Below the pieces are notes generated by a model. That model was given only the letters and a program-made list of their open reading frames with translations. It was not told the DNA's origin and searched no databases. Positions 46,110 to 55,610 of a stretch of DNA of 64,000 bases are shown here, one piece after another; the stretch's first letter is position 1, and the number at the start of each line of letters is the position of its first letter. The DNA comes from CAZPUS01 sp964589825 (lineage in GTDB: Bacteria; Fibrobacterota; Chitinivibrionia; Chitinivibrionales; WJKA01). The translations under genes and the position numbers were made by a program. The stretch lies in the NCBI GenBank assembly GCA_964589825.1, contig CAZPUS010000012.1:1-64000 (forward strand). The letters run 5' to 3'.

Positions 46110-46262
46110 ACTTCATTCTTTCTTTTTGCGCAATGCTCACGAGCCGGAACCGAGAGATCGATTTCACGAAATCTATAGTGCCATCCCCACTCTTGCCCTG
46201 TCTGCAAAAACACAATAAAATCACGGCACACCGCTGCATTCATCAAAACGCTCGGTCCGCAC
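46110..46262 (-). repeat. Dispersed TIR repeat, copy F (reverse, diverged)
   Basis: Read in reverse: GAGCGTTTTGATGAATGCAG then CGGTGTGCCGTGATTTTATT matches the left half. GGCTCGTGAGCATTGCGC matches the right block of copy B. The terminal bases are diverged. Confidence 0.5.
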
Positions 46263-46322
46263 GGTTCAAAAAAACAGATGCGCACGTCAGAAAAAATACA
46301 TCGATGGAGACAGTATCCGGTA

Positions 46323-48653
46323 TTACGGTTGTGTAATTACTACTTTCCTGCGATAGGTGCCGCTACTTGTGCGAACCCGAACCACATACCACCCGCACAC
46401 CATACCTGCCTTATCGAGCTGCAAGTGATTCGATCCGCTTTTAATCGACATTCCGGAATATGCGGTGTGCACCCTTCCTTGTGCATCACATATATCGAGA
46501 GAAATATCACAGGCTTTATCTGCCCTAAAAAATAAATGAAGCTTCCGCTTTGACTGAACGAGTCTCATTCTGTCTACCTCATTGCGTACGTAGTTTCCTC
46601 TTTCCGACGCCTCCATACTCACCTGATTCGAAAAGCTGAGTTTCGCGACCATACCATCCCATAGATGCGAATACCCGTCTGCGGTTTCCTGTTCCTGATC
46701 ATTGGGAGTGGCAATGCTCCACCCGGGTTCATTAGCGGAAGGCAACGCACGAGCATGGGTGTTAACATCCGCCTTTCCAACCGCAATAAGTGCGCCGGGG
46801 GCCGCACACAGGGAAGTAATATCCGTACCCTCCGATCTCTGCTCGTTTGTGATATCCCACGGCGCGGTTAGCATCGAGCAATATCTTGGCAGCGTCAGAT
46901 CCCGTCGGTATACGCGCACGAATTCGTTCCATGAGGAGTGCCCCTGCGAAGGCCTGGGCATGTGCTGGTAGGCATTGGTGGTGGTCATGGTTCTCCTGCC
47001 GACAGCGGCTACATAGATATTGCCCTGATTATCGATCGAAATGTCATTGTATTCGATACGTGTGGTATTCATATCGGGCCAGCCGCTGTTGAGATTATAC
47101 CAGCCTTCCAGAAGCGAATAATCGTAGGAGCCGCCCGGATTCTCCCCTTCGTTGAGCTCGCCAACATAGGTGCTGTGACGGATCTCCTCATCATCGAGTG
47201 AAAACCGTCCGATCCAGGAATAATGGGCGTTACCGTTGGTACCGGTATAATGCTCCTGGTACGACCATCCCGGATTATCGTCATATTCGATCTTGTTTCC
47301 ACGCCAGAAATTAATCGTGTTGTTGCCGTGACAGCGCCCGACCACAACGAGCGCACCGCCGGAGGGGGCATCGTAATCTATCCCGAGGGCATCGACATAC
47401 TGATCCGGAGATGAGAGCGCAGGTTCCCGATCTGCATCGAATTCACGGTTGCCGTTAAGGTCGATGAATTCATGATACAGGCGGGACCACCATTTCAGTT
47501 CTCCTTCATTGTCCATAGCTATCACCGTCGGCTCGAAATCGGGCTGCCATTTTGTGTGGGCGGTATCGTAAAAGGTCGACTGGGTCGATATACCGAAATA
47601 GAGATGATCGTTTCTCCTGTCGATCACAATTGCACCAAGTCGCGCCGTCATTTTTCCTGTTTTTTTATATCCCGTATATCCGCCGTCACCACCCGAGCCT
47701 TTTGGCCCCGAAAAGAAATAATCCATGGGCCACTTTCCTTTTTTATACCCACCGTTTCCATCGTGTTGTATGAGGTTATAATCCGCATCATTCCACGAAC
47801 GAAGCGAGCCGCGTCCCGCTTTAAGCACGATCCCGCTTTTACGAACCACTCCGCCTGAGCCGTCATACTCATCAATGGTACCCCCGAATTCACCCGAGTC
47901 TGCCCAATGAGTGCGCCAGTATGGTACCACCGCATGACTGCCGTTGCTGTCCAGTTTTTCTATGACTGCCCAGTTCCAGTCGTATTCCGCCCCTCTTCCA
48001 TATATAACAGAACCGTCTGAAGCGACATCCCATGGCTGAAGCTCTTTATATGCAGAGGTCCCCACCCCTGCCCCGGCTTCACGTGGCGGGCAATTGATAT
48101 CCCGGATCCAGTCAATTCCGTCAGGAATCCCGTCAACAAAATTGTTGTTCAGTGACGCAATATAATACCCCTCATTATCAGAGGTGCTTGCGTCATTATT
48201 ATCGTCACTCACTCCCTCCCGGTGTCCGGATATGTAGATTTGACCTGTCGGATCACCCGGCACATTCGTGGTCCTGATTCTACACACATCATACAGAGTC
48301 GAAACCGGAAAATGAACGAATGCTTTTACATACGACAGGTCGGATGCCAGCTGCATGCAGAAAGCAATACTGCCTGTTGCCGAGGAGTTGGCCCCTTGCG
48401 CGGATATTTCCACCGGATCGACATGCGACGGAAGCCAGGATACGTTTTCACACCTGCCTCCAACAAGGAAGGAACCGTCAGAAAGAGACACCACTGTAGT
48501 AAACTCTTCATTCGACCCGCTTTCACCTGCAAAGGCGACGATATCCTGACCCGGTGTAACAACCGGGAATTGTGCCGCACGCGATATCGAACTACCGCCA
48601 CCGTATAACAAAACCAATGCCACAGCCATTACCGCTGTTATTCTCTCTTTCAT
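46323..48653 (-). CDS. Secreted protein with type IX C-terminal sorting domain
   Basis: 776 residues. A signal peptide (ITAVMAVALVLLYGGGSS, cleavage near SRAAQ) is followed by about 650 residues with beta-propeller-like blades (SLSDGSFLVGGR, DVASDGSVIYGRG, ISIDNQGNIYVAAVGRR, GALIAVGKAD). The last 80 residues form a T9SS type A-like sorting domain (KLHLFFRADKACDISLDICD, QGRVHTAYSG, GWYVVRVRTSSGTYRRKVVI). It should be exported and processed by a PorU-type sortase, for which a candidate lies at 7093-11877. AAGGAG precedes the ATG. Function unknown. Confidence 0.8.
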   Translation of the reverse strand: MKERITAVMAVALVLLYGGGSSISRAAQFPVVTPGQDIVAFAGESGSNEEFTTVVSLSDGSFLVGGRCENVSWLPSHVDPVEISAQGANSSATGSIAFCMQLASDLSYVKAFVHFPVSTLYDVCRIRTTNVPGDPTGQIYISGHREGVSDDNNDASTSDNEGYYIASLNNNFVDGIPDGIDWIRDINCPPREAGAGVGTSAYKELQPWDVASDGSVIYGRGAEYDWNWAVIEKLDSNGSHAVVPYWRTHWADSGEFGGTIDEYDGSGGVVRKSGIVLKAGRGSLRSWNDADYNLIQHDGNGGYKKGKWPMDYFFSGPKGSGGDGGYTGYKKTGKMTARLGAIVIDRRNDHLYFGISTQSTFYDTAHTKWQPDFEPTVIAMDNEGELKWWSRLYHEFIDLNGNREFDADREPALSSPDQYVDALGIDYDAPSGGALVVVGRCHGNNTINFWRGNKIEYDDNPGWSYQEHYTGTNGNAHYSWIGRFSLDDEEIRHSTYVGELNEGENPGGSYDYSLLEGWYNLNSGWPDMNTTRIEYNDISIDNQGNIYVAAVGRRTMTTTNAYQHMPRPSQGHSSWNEFVRVYRRDLTLPRYCSMLTAPWDITNEQRSEGTDITSLCAAPGALIAVGKADVNTHARALPSANEPGWSIATPNDQEQETADGYSHLWDGMVAKLSFSNQVSMEASERGNYVRNEVDRMRLVQSKRKLHLFFRADKACDISLDICDAQGRVHTAYSGMSIKSGSNHLQLDKAGMVCGWYVVRVRTSSGTYRRKVVITQP

Positions 48654-49014
48654 ACCCGATTCTCCTTATGTAAAATGCATTCCCTTTTCAGGGAAATATT
48701 CATTCATTTTCTCTTTAATACAGACGCCTTTTCCCGATATACTGTTCCGATCCAATCCGACGCATATCTACAACACAAATTACTCCATGGCAAAATTTCT
48801 GCAACCAGGAAATTCAAATACGTTGAATACCGCGCAGCAACCCTTATCAAAGCAATCGGTTCAGGCAAAGCCTAATGAAACAACCAACAAGGTTGTCCCT
48901 TATATTTCGAAAACACTATAGCAGCACGGTTCAGCAATGCTTTCATCAAAATAACCGTTCAGTTCAGGTAAAAAGTATTTTTCCCCTTTTTACATCTACA
49001 ACCGGGATACACGC
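48654..49014. other. Divergent intergenic region, 361 bp
   Basis: It contains the leader of the secreted 776-aa protein, with a small hairpin (TTCCC-loop-GGGAA near 48681-48697), and repeat copy D with an extra left end. No protein gene is seen. Confidence 0.5.
48826..48968 (-). repeat. Dispersed TIR repeat, two left halves in tandem (copy D)
   Basis: Read in reverse from 48968: CCTGAACTGAACGGTTATTT then TGATGAAAGC, continuing to the palindrome ACAACCTTGTTGGTTGT and CATTA (48873). A second left end then begins, CCTGAACCGATTGCTTTGAT, at 48865. The right half is missing. It looks like an insertion or recombination of one copy into another. Confidence 0.6.
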
Positions 49015-49659
49015 ATGAGACGCTACGCCACCTATCTTTTCGACATGGACGGAACACTAATCGACACGCGGGAATTAATCTATCAATGCTTTAAATATAC
49101 CCTGCGCAAATACGCGGATACATCACTGCCGCGGGAAGAAATTTATTCTCATATAGGCATCCCGCTGCATAAACAGCTCGAGCACTATCTGGGTTCACTC
49201 ACCTCAGAGCAGCTCAGGCGTATCGCGGATGACCACATGGCGTACCAGCAGTCGATCCATTCTCATTATCTGAAATTGTTCCCGGGGGTTATGGAAACGC
49301 TCTCCGAACTTCGGGCAGAGAACAAAACATGCGGCATCGTCACGTCCCGCCGTATGGCATCTCTGAAGCCCTATTGCGACGAACTCGGGCTGACCCCTTT
49401 TTTTGACACCATGGTGACACCGGAGCATACACTGCATCACAAACCCCACCCCGAACCGGTGGAGCAGGCGCTCCGCGCACTTCAGGCCGACGCTTCGGAT
49501 ACAATATTCGCAGGGGATGCCACGTATGATATCGAAAGCGGCAGTGCCGCAGGGGTGGATACCGCATTCGTAGACTGGAATCATGACGCTGCGGATACCC
49601 TGAAGATACCACCCACATATACTCTGAATTCAATAGACGAACTACTCGTGTCACGATGA
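49015..49659 (+). CDS. HAD-family hydrolase (phosphoglycolate phosphatase-like)
   Basis: 214 residues, HAD subfamily IA. Motif I has D10 and D12 (FDMDGTLIDT), motif II is IVTSRR, and motif III/IV lie at HKPHPEPVE and FAGDATYDIESGSAAGVDT. A helical cap lies at 16-85. PpaX/Gph-type phosphatases act on pyrophosphate or phosphoglycolate; the substrate here is unknown. Its TGA stop overlaps the mfd ATG (ATGA), so the two are co-translated. Confidence 0.88.
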   Translation: MRRYATYLFDMDGTLIDTRELIYQCFKYTLRKYADTSLPREEIYSHIGIPLHKQLEHYLGSLTSEQLRRIADDHMAYQQSIHSHYLKLFPGVMETLSELRAENKTCGIVTSRRMASLKPYCDELGLTPFFDTMVTPEHTLHHKPHPEPVEQALRALQADASDTIFAGDATYDIESGSAAGVDTAFVDWNHDAADTLKIPPTYTLNSIDELLVSR

Positions 49660-52600
49660 ACACAATACCTGTACATTCTCTCGCATCGCTACGGGACCGG
49701 CTGGCTTTTGCCTGCGTAGAACAGTGGCTGCAGCACAACCCCGCACACGCGCTTTTTCACGGAATAGTGGAAAGCGCCGATACGTGGTGCAGTGCGGAGG
49801 TTTTTGCCCGTACCGGTACCACGACGGTGGTGGTATGCGCCACCCCACAGGCAGCGGAACGAGTGTGCAGCGAATGCAACACTTTTTTCGATGAGCCGGC
49901 CGCGTTTCTCATCCCCCCGCGGGATGCATCGCCCTACTCGATGAAGTCTCCATTCGGTCCGGTCGTCGAGTCGCGTCTGCTCGCACTTCATTCGCTGCTG
50001 GAAACTCCGGACAGGATTTTCGTTATGCCGGCAGAAACGCTTCTGCAGAAAGTCCCGCCTCGCCATCAGATATTCAATTCTTCGATCACGCTTCGCGTCG
50101 GAGACGAAATCGGACTTGAACAGCTCAATTCATGGCTGCTGGAGTCTCATTTTACAAAAGAGCGAGTAGTGGAGGATATCGGCACCTGCAGTATCCGGGG
50201 CGGCATAGCAGACGTATATCCTTTCGGGGTACAGAATCCGGTCCGCATTGAATTCTGGGGTGACACCATCGAATCGATACGCGAATTCGATACCTTTACC
50301 CAGAAGTCCTCTTCCCGTCTGACACACATAACCATTCTGCCGATGCGCGAATTCTGCCTGGCCGAATCCGGTATTGCACAGGGTATCGAAAAAATGGAAC
50401 AGGCGATGGAATCCGAAGGGCTCGATTCTTCGCACTTTTCCACACTCGAGCATCAGCTTCTTACCAGCCGGGATTATACCGGCATCGAGAACTATCTGCA
50501 CTGGTTCGTGCCCGATGCGGTCTCGATCACCGATTATTTCCCCGACAACACCACCCTGGTCTGGAACGATCTTGTCGCGCCGCAGCAGCGTCTGGAAGAG
50601 CATCGCCGTCGATACCGGGATAATTACGACCGTCTTGCAGAAAAAATCCGCGCCTTCGTATCGCCCCCCGACTCGCTCTGTGTATCTTCAGACACCATCG
50701 AAGCAGCCATTGCAGCACACACACCCATTTTTCTCGAAACCGCCGCCACCGGACCGTACGAGGTTGCAACCTTCGAGTGCGGACTGCAGCAGCAGCCGCG
50801 TATCGTCAATTCGTACGAAATGCTCCGCAGCAGTCTGCAGGAATACCTGAGCCGGGGCTTTGACTGCACCATCATCTGCGCAAGTCATCATACCGCACGC
50901 AGGCTTCAGGAACACATCGGAGCGGATCTTCCTCAGGTTCGGTTCGCGGTTGGCTATCTCGCCAACGGGGTGATCGATCCGCACTCGCGCATCGCACTCT
51001 TTTCGGAGCACAAAATTTTCAACCGCATACCACACCCACGCTCCATCAGGCTGAAAAAAGGCAAAGGGGTGTCGATATCCCACCTCGACGCACTTTCTCC
51101 CGGCGATTATATCGTACACGAGGATCATGGGCTCGGACGATTTTCGGGCATTACTGCGGTCTCTGCAGGTGACACGACACGTGACTGCATGAGCCTCGAA
51201 TTTGCGGACAAGGCTACCCTGTATGTGCCGATCGAAGATTTTCATAAGGTGCAGAAATATCTCGCCAACAAGTCTTCCCCGCCCGCGCTTTCAAAACTGG
51301 GCTCTTCCGCCTGGAAACGTCTCAAGTCGCGCACCAAAAAAGAGCTGCAGAAAATCGCCGACGAACTTGTAGCGCTTTATGCAAAACGAAAATATCAGGA
51401 CGGGATCACGTACTCTTCGGACAGTTTGTGGCAGAAAGAATTCGAAGAGACATTTCCATACGAAGAGACCCGGGACCAGCGCACCGCAATCGCCCATATC
51501 AAAAAAGATATGGAAGCCTCCCGCCCCATGGATCGTCTTGTATGCGGCGATGTCGGCTTCGGAAAAACGGAGGTCGCACTCCGGGCCGCCTTTAAGGCGG
51601 TAATGGACGGATATCAGGTAGGTGTGCTCGCTCCCACCACGATACTCGCGGCACAGCATCACAGTACATTTATGGAACGCATGAAATCGTATCCCATACG
51701 CATCGGTGCGCTGAGCCGGTTTCAGAGTGCAAAACAGCAACGCGAAACCCTGCACGATATGAAAAACGGCAAAACCGATATCGTTATCGGCACTCACCGA
51801 TTGCTTTCCAAAGATGTCGCATTTTCCAACCTCGGACTCCTTATAATAGACGAAGAACAGCGCTTCGGAGTGCAGCACAAGGAAAAGATCAAGCAGATGC
51901 GCCATACGATCGATGTGCTGTCCATGACCGCCACACCCATCCCCAGAACATTGTACATGTCACTTGCGGGTATACGCGATCTCTCGCTGATAAACACGCC
52001 TCCCCGCAACCGGCTGCCCATAGAGACGACCGTTGCCGAATACCACGAAGAGCTTATTGCACGTGCAATCGATCGTGAGCTGCAGCGTGGAGGCCAGATT
52101 TACTTTGTACACAACAGGATTCACAATCTCCATACCTACTACGAAACCGTACAGCGTCTGGTACCCCACGCCCGCATCGTTACCGCACACGGACAGATGG
52201 ACGAGCGCAGTCTTGAGGCCATTATGCAGCAATTCAATGCAGGGATGTACGACGTACTGCTGACTACGGTAATTATCGAAAACGGACTCGATATTTCCAA
52301 TGTCAACACGATTATCGTCAATCAGGCTGACAATATGGGACTTGCGCAGCTGTATCAGCTTCGGGGACGTGTGGGCCGGACATCGACGCAGGCATACGCA
52401 CTTTTTCTCACCCCCCCGTTTCATACCATCAAAGAAAAATCTCTGAGAAAGCTTAAAACAATGGAGCAGTACACCGAACTGGGAAGCGGATTTCAGATCG
52501 CGATGCGCGATCTCGAAATTCGCGGAACCGGAAACCTCCTTGGTTCCAAACAACACGGATTCATTGCAGCGGTTGGCTATGGTCTCTATTGCAAAATGCT

Positions 52601-53126
52601 CAAAGAGACCATTGAAAAGGCGCAGCAGGGCGACGATGAGCAATCCGGTGAAGAGCGCAAAGAACCGGTCTCGCCAAAAGTCGAGGTCCCCGTCGATATA
52701 TCGATTCCCCATGAGTACATCTGCGACAGTACAACCCGCGTTTCGGTTTACCAGCAGCTTTCGAGTGCCGCCTCGCAGCAGGAAATCGAAGAGACACGCA
52801 GTATGCTTGCAGATCGTTTCGGAGATCTTCCAAAGCAGGTACAGACGCTGCTGCATGTTATGCATATACGCATGCTGGCACGGCTGCTTGGCTGTAGCCG
52901 GGTACGGATAGACCGCGGCCGTCTGCGTCTTTATTACGAAACAGAACACGACAATGGCAGCCAGAACAACTCACCCGAGGTGATCAAGCCGGTTATCACC
53001 CGTTCCGATTATCAATTCGATATTATACCGGCATCTCCTCTAAGGTTGGAAACCGGCCTCAATTCAACCACACTCGAACTTCAGCTTCAGGAAACGATGG
53101 AAGTTCTTCAAAAATGTGCAAAATAA
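49656..53126 (+). CDS. mfd: Transcription-repair coupling factor
   Basis: 1156 residues, full length. Mfd removes RNA polymerase stalled at lesions and recruits UvrA. The N-terminal UvrB-like region (FLIPPRDASPYSM, LRVGDEIGLEQLN) is followed by the RNA polymerase interaction domain (DYIVHEDHGLGRFSGI). The translocase domains have Walker A GDVGFGKTEVAL near 631 and DEEQ at 732-735. SMTATPIPRTLYMSL, ENGLDISNVNTIIV and LRGRVGRTS are helicase motifs. The C-terminal TRCF domain ends about residue 1140. The start is fixed by the ATGA overlap with the HAD gene. Confidence 0.96.
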   Translation: MNTIPVHSLASLRDRLAFACVEQWLQHNPAHALFHGIVESADTWCSAEVFARTGTTTVVVCATPQAAERVCSECNTFFDEPAAFLIPPRDASPYSMKSPFGPVVESRLLALHSLLETPDRIFVMPAETLLQKVPPRHQIFNSSITLRVGDEIGLEQLNSWLLESHFTKERVVEDIGTCSIRGGIADVYPFGVQNPVRIEFWGDTIESIREFDTFTQKSSSRLTHITILPMREFCLAESGIAQGIEKMEQAMESEGLDSSHFSTLEHQLLTSRDYTGIENYLHWFVPDAVSITDYFPDNTTLVWNDLVAPQQRLEEHRRRYRDNYDRLAEKIRAFVSPPDSLCVSSDTIEAAIAAHTPIFLETAATGPYEVATFECGLQQQPRIVNSYEMLRSSLQEYLSRGFDCTIICASHHTARRLQEHIGADLPQVRFAVGYLANGVIDPHSRIALFSEHKIFNRIPHPRSIRLKKGKGVSISHLDALSPGDYIVHEDHGLGRFSGITAVSAGDTTRDCMSLEFADKATLYVPIEDFHKVQKYLANKSSPPALSKLGSSAWKRLKSRTKKELQKIADELVALYAKRKYQDGITYSSDSLWQKEFEETFPYEETRDQRTAIAHIKKDMEASRPMDRLVCGDVGFGKTEVALRAAFKAVMDGYQVGVLAPTTILAAQHHSTFMERMKSYPIRIGALSRFQSAKQQRETLHDMKNGKTDIVIGTHRLLSKDVAFSNLGLLIIDEEQRFGVQHKEKIKQMRHTIDVLSMTATPIPRTLYMSLAGIRDLSLINTPPRNRLPIETTVAEYHEELIARAIDRELQRGGQIYFVHNRIHNLHTYYETVQRLVPHARIVTAHGQMDERSLEAIMQQFNAGMYDVLLTTVIIENGLDISNVNTIIVNQADNMGLAQLYQLRGRVGRTSTQAYALFLTPPFHTIKEKSLRKLKTMEQYTELGSGFQIAMRDLEIRGTGNLLGSKQHGFIAAVGYGLYCKMLKETIEKAQQGDDEQSGEERKEPVSPKVEVPVDISIPHEYICDSTTRVSVYQQLSSAASQQEIEETRSMLADRFGDLPKQVQTLLHVMHIRMLARLLGCSRVRIDRGRLRLYYETEHDNGSQNNSPEVIKPVITRSDYQFDIIPASPLRLETGLNSTTLELQLQETMEVLQKCAK

Positions 53127-53216
53127 TCGCCACCTATTTACTTTCAATGTAGTATAAACGTATTTTTTAATATTTATGAACCGATTATTCTGTAGTCATT
53201 ACAAAGGACGTTGTCC

Positions 53217-54101
53217 ATGAAAACAGTCAACGCATCTCTTTTGGCTTTGCTGCTTGCGCTCTTGACAGGGATGAAATGCGAACGGCAGAATGGGGAGGAT
53301 GTAATTGCGCGCATCGATGGAACTACGCTGACAGTTGATAAACTTAAACGCTCGGTACCGTCGCATATGGAATCCTCTATTTCACGGGCGCAGCATATAG
53401 AATATGTGAAGAACTGGATCGATAAGGAGATTCTTTACCAGGAAGCATTGAACCGTCAGCTCAACAAAAAAGAGGATATTACCCATCAGTTGAAAAAAAT
53501 GGAAAAAGATCTTCTGTGTTCCGAGATAATCGATCGTCATATTAAAAAGAGCGAAATAAAAATTACGGAAAAGATGATCCGTAATTATTATGCAACACAC
53601 AAAAACTCATTTACCTATGGATCGGATGTGTATAAATACATGGAAATTGTAGTCGATAAAGTAAAGCCTGCATGGCAGCTGCGCAAGCAACTCACTGTCG
53701 CAAACTTCTTTTCTATGGCCCAAAAGCACTCGGAACAAAAAGTAAACCAACCGCAGGAGATTTCTTACCGTTCGGTCGAACGGATGCCGTCAGCCCTTGC
53801 CGAGGTAATTCCCAATATCCGCGTCAATGGTATAACAAGCCCGATTAAAACCAAGTATGGTTATAGTATCGTCAAAATACTCGACCGCAAAAGCAGGGGC
53901 GATATTAAAGCGTACCATGACGTACGGGACCAGGTTACACAAATCCTTTTTGCACAAAAAAAAGAGGCAAAAACACGAGAACTCGTCTCCCGGCTTCGTC
54001 AAAAGTTCAACGTGGAAATCAATCTGGAAACACTTTCCCGTTACTCTTCGGCAGATACAAGCGTCGCGGGAGCGGATTCCGCCGCCAAAACCCGCATGTA
54101 G
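53217..54101 (+). CDS. Exported parvulin-type peptidyl-prolyl isomerase (PrsA/SurA-like)
   Basis: 294 residues. An N-terminal export signal (LLALLLALLTGMKC) precedes a SurA-like helical domain, ARIDGTTLTVDKLKRSVPSH, with long charged helices. A diverged parvulin domain follows at about 125-235 (YKYMEIVVDK, MPSALAEVIPNIRVNGITSP, KYGYSIVKILDRK). The Cys may be lipidated, but GMKC is not a standard lipobox. AAAGGA precedes the ATG at 53217. It lies between mfd and the second foldase and probably assists outer-membrane protein folding. Confidence 0.82.
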   Translation: MKTVNASLLALLLALLTGMKCERQNGEDVIARIDGTTLTVDKLKRSVPSHMESSISRAQHIEYVKNWIDKEILYQEALNRQLNKKEDITHQLKKMEKDLLCSEIIDRHIKKSEIKITEKMIRNYYATHKNSFTYGSDVYKYMEIVVDKVKPAWQLRKQLTVANFFSMAQKHSEQKVNQPQEISYRSVERMPSALAEVIPNIRVNGITSPIKTKYGYSIVKILDRKSRGDIKAYHDVRDQVTQILFAQKKEAKTRELVSRLRQKFNVEINLETLSRYSSADTSVAGADSAAKTRM

Positions 54102-54254
54102 CAGGGCTTTCCCCATTAGGGTGGAAGCATCAGTGCGGAGTTATTCATACAGGCGTGGGATACCCGACAGGAAAATCTACTGGCCGCGGTTAATCGCAAC
54201 CACCTTAATGAGCGACTAATAACCAGAAAAAAATATAAAAGGGATGTATCTCCT

Positions 54255-55559
54255 ATGAAACCTGTAACAGCATCAATTACGTTTTTCACGTTACTGCTTG
54301 TGTGTACTATCCATTCCAGACAACTGGTAGACGGCATTGCCGCCGTTGTCGGCGATTCGGTTATTCTGATGTCCGAATTACGTGCCTATACCCGTATGCA
54401 GTTTGAACAGAAGGGTATCGATCCTGATGCCGACACGTTCTATAGCGACTCGTTACACAAAATGCAGCGCAAGTATCTTCACGAGCTTATCGACGGAAAA
54501 GTGCTCATGGTAAAGGCACAACGTGACAGTGCTATTCAGCTCGATGAAGATCGTATAGAGAAAGCGCTTCAGGCACAGATACAATCGATAATCGCGCGCG
54601 AGCAGATATCGATGGAGGCGTTCAGGCAGATGCTTAACTCCCAGTACAACATGACACTCGAAAAATACAAAGCCCAGCTGCGAAGCGGGATTAAACGCCA
54701 GTTTGTTACACAGGCGGTCATACAGACCTATCTTCCATCGATATCGCTAACCAGAGACGAAGTCAAAGAATTCTACGAAACCTATAAAGACAGCCTTCCC
54801 GACGCCGGCAGAAGCGTACACCTTTCCAAACTGGCAATAACCCCCGACATCCCGGACTCGATACGTCAACAGGCATACGCAACAATGCAGCGTATCAGGG
54901 AACAACTCGACCGTGGTGAAGATTTCTCGGAAATCGCCACGCGCTATTCTCAGGGTCCGAACAGCAAAAACGGCGGGCTTATCGGCTATATTTCAAAAGG
55001 CTCTCTCAGCAGCCAGAGTTTTGAGGAAAAAGCATTTTCTCTGTCTCCCGGAGAAACAAGCGACATATTTCAGACAAAAATGGGATTTCATATTATCAAG
55101 GTGACCGATAAACGGAAAAATGAAGTAAAGGTGCGACAAATCATGACTCCGGTGAGCGTCCCGCAGTCACGCATCGATGCAGCAAAAGCGCGACTCGATT
55201 CGATTCGCCGTCACTGCAATGATACCACGGAATTCAAAAAAGCGGTCAGTCGCTTCAGCGAAGAAAAAATTTCTAAAGCCCGCCATGGAGTCGTGGGATG
55301 GCAGTCGGTCTACCAGCTTCCACAACAACTCGCTTCGCGTATCGATACGCTGTCACAGGGAGATATCACCCGACCCATTAAGGATGGAAAATCGTATGTA
55401 ATATATCGTATTAATAATAAAGCAGCCCATCGTCGTTATACGCTCGAAAACGACTGGGAACTCCTGGCGGAAAAAGCCAAAGAGATTCACACCCAGAAAA
55501 AGCTGCAGGTGCTTGTTGCGCAGTGGCGTGAGCAAATGTACGTCGATATCAGAATTTAG
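54255..55559 (+). CDS. surA: SurA-like periplasmic chaperone/peptidyl-prolyl isomerase
   Basis: 434 residues. A signal peptide (ITFFTLLLVCTIHSRQ) leads into the SurA N-terminal domain (LVDGIAAVVGDSVILMSELR). Two parvulin repeats follow: the first at about 185-285 (RGEDFSEIATRYSQGP, NGGLIGYISKGSL, KMGFHIIKVTDKR), the second, more diverged, at about 290-390 (VRQIMTPVSV, HGVVGWQSVYQLPQ). SurA escorts outer-membrane proteins through the periplasm. It follows the PrsA-like gene by 153 bases and precedes the E1 gene by 51. The symbol is by similarity of architecture. Confidence 0.85.
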   Translation: MKPVTASITFFTLLLVCTIHSRQLVDGIAAVVGDSVILMSELRAYTRMQFEQKGIDPDADTFYSDSLHKMQRKYLHELIDGKVLMVKAQRDSAIQLDEDRIEKALQAQIQSIIAREQISMEAFRQMLNSQYNMTLEKYKAQLRSGIKRQFVTQAVIQTYLPSISLTRDEVKEFYETYKDSLPDAGRSVHLSKLAITPDIPDSIRQQAYATMQRIREQLDRGEDFSEIATRYSQGPNSKNGGLIGYISKGSLSSQSFEEKAFSLSPGETSDIFQTKMGFHIIKVTDKRKNEVKVRQIMTPVSVPQSRIDAAKARLDSIRRHCNDTTEFKKAVSRFSEEKISKARHGVVGWQSVYQLPQQLASRIDTLSQGDITRPIKDGKSYVIYRINNKAAHRRYTLENDWELLAEKAKEIHTQKKLQVLVAQWREQMYVDIRI

Positions 55560-55610
55560 GAATCCTGCTTCTGGCACACAAGACTCGTAATCGGAGGTTA
55601 TGATAGGCGT

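Larger units (their letters stand above)
45897..46322. other. Intergenic, 426 bp, inverted pair of dispersed repeats
   Basis: It lies between hisH and the secreted 776-aa protein gene (both reverse). Copy C (forward) and copy F (reverse) fill most of it, and their left halves could pair into a long stem. No gene is seen. Confidence 0.6.

Noticed and set aside
46070..46336. Forward open frame whose product shares HRCIHQN with a reverse frame at 45906-46106
   Set aside because: The shared peptide comes from the inverted dispersed repeats, not from a gene.
51960..52949. Long reverse open frame (329 residues) inside mfd
   Set aside because: It lies wholly within the conserved mfd frame, has no ribosome site and no recognisable motif; a shadow of strong codon bias.
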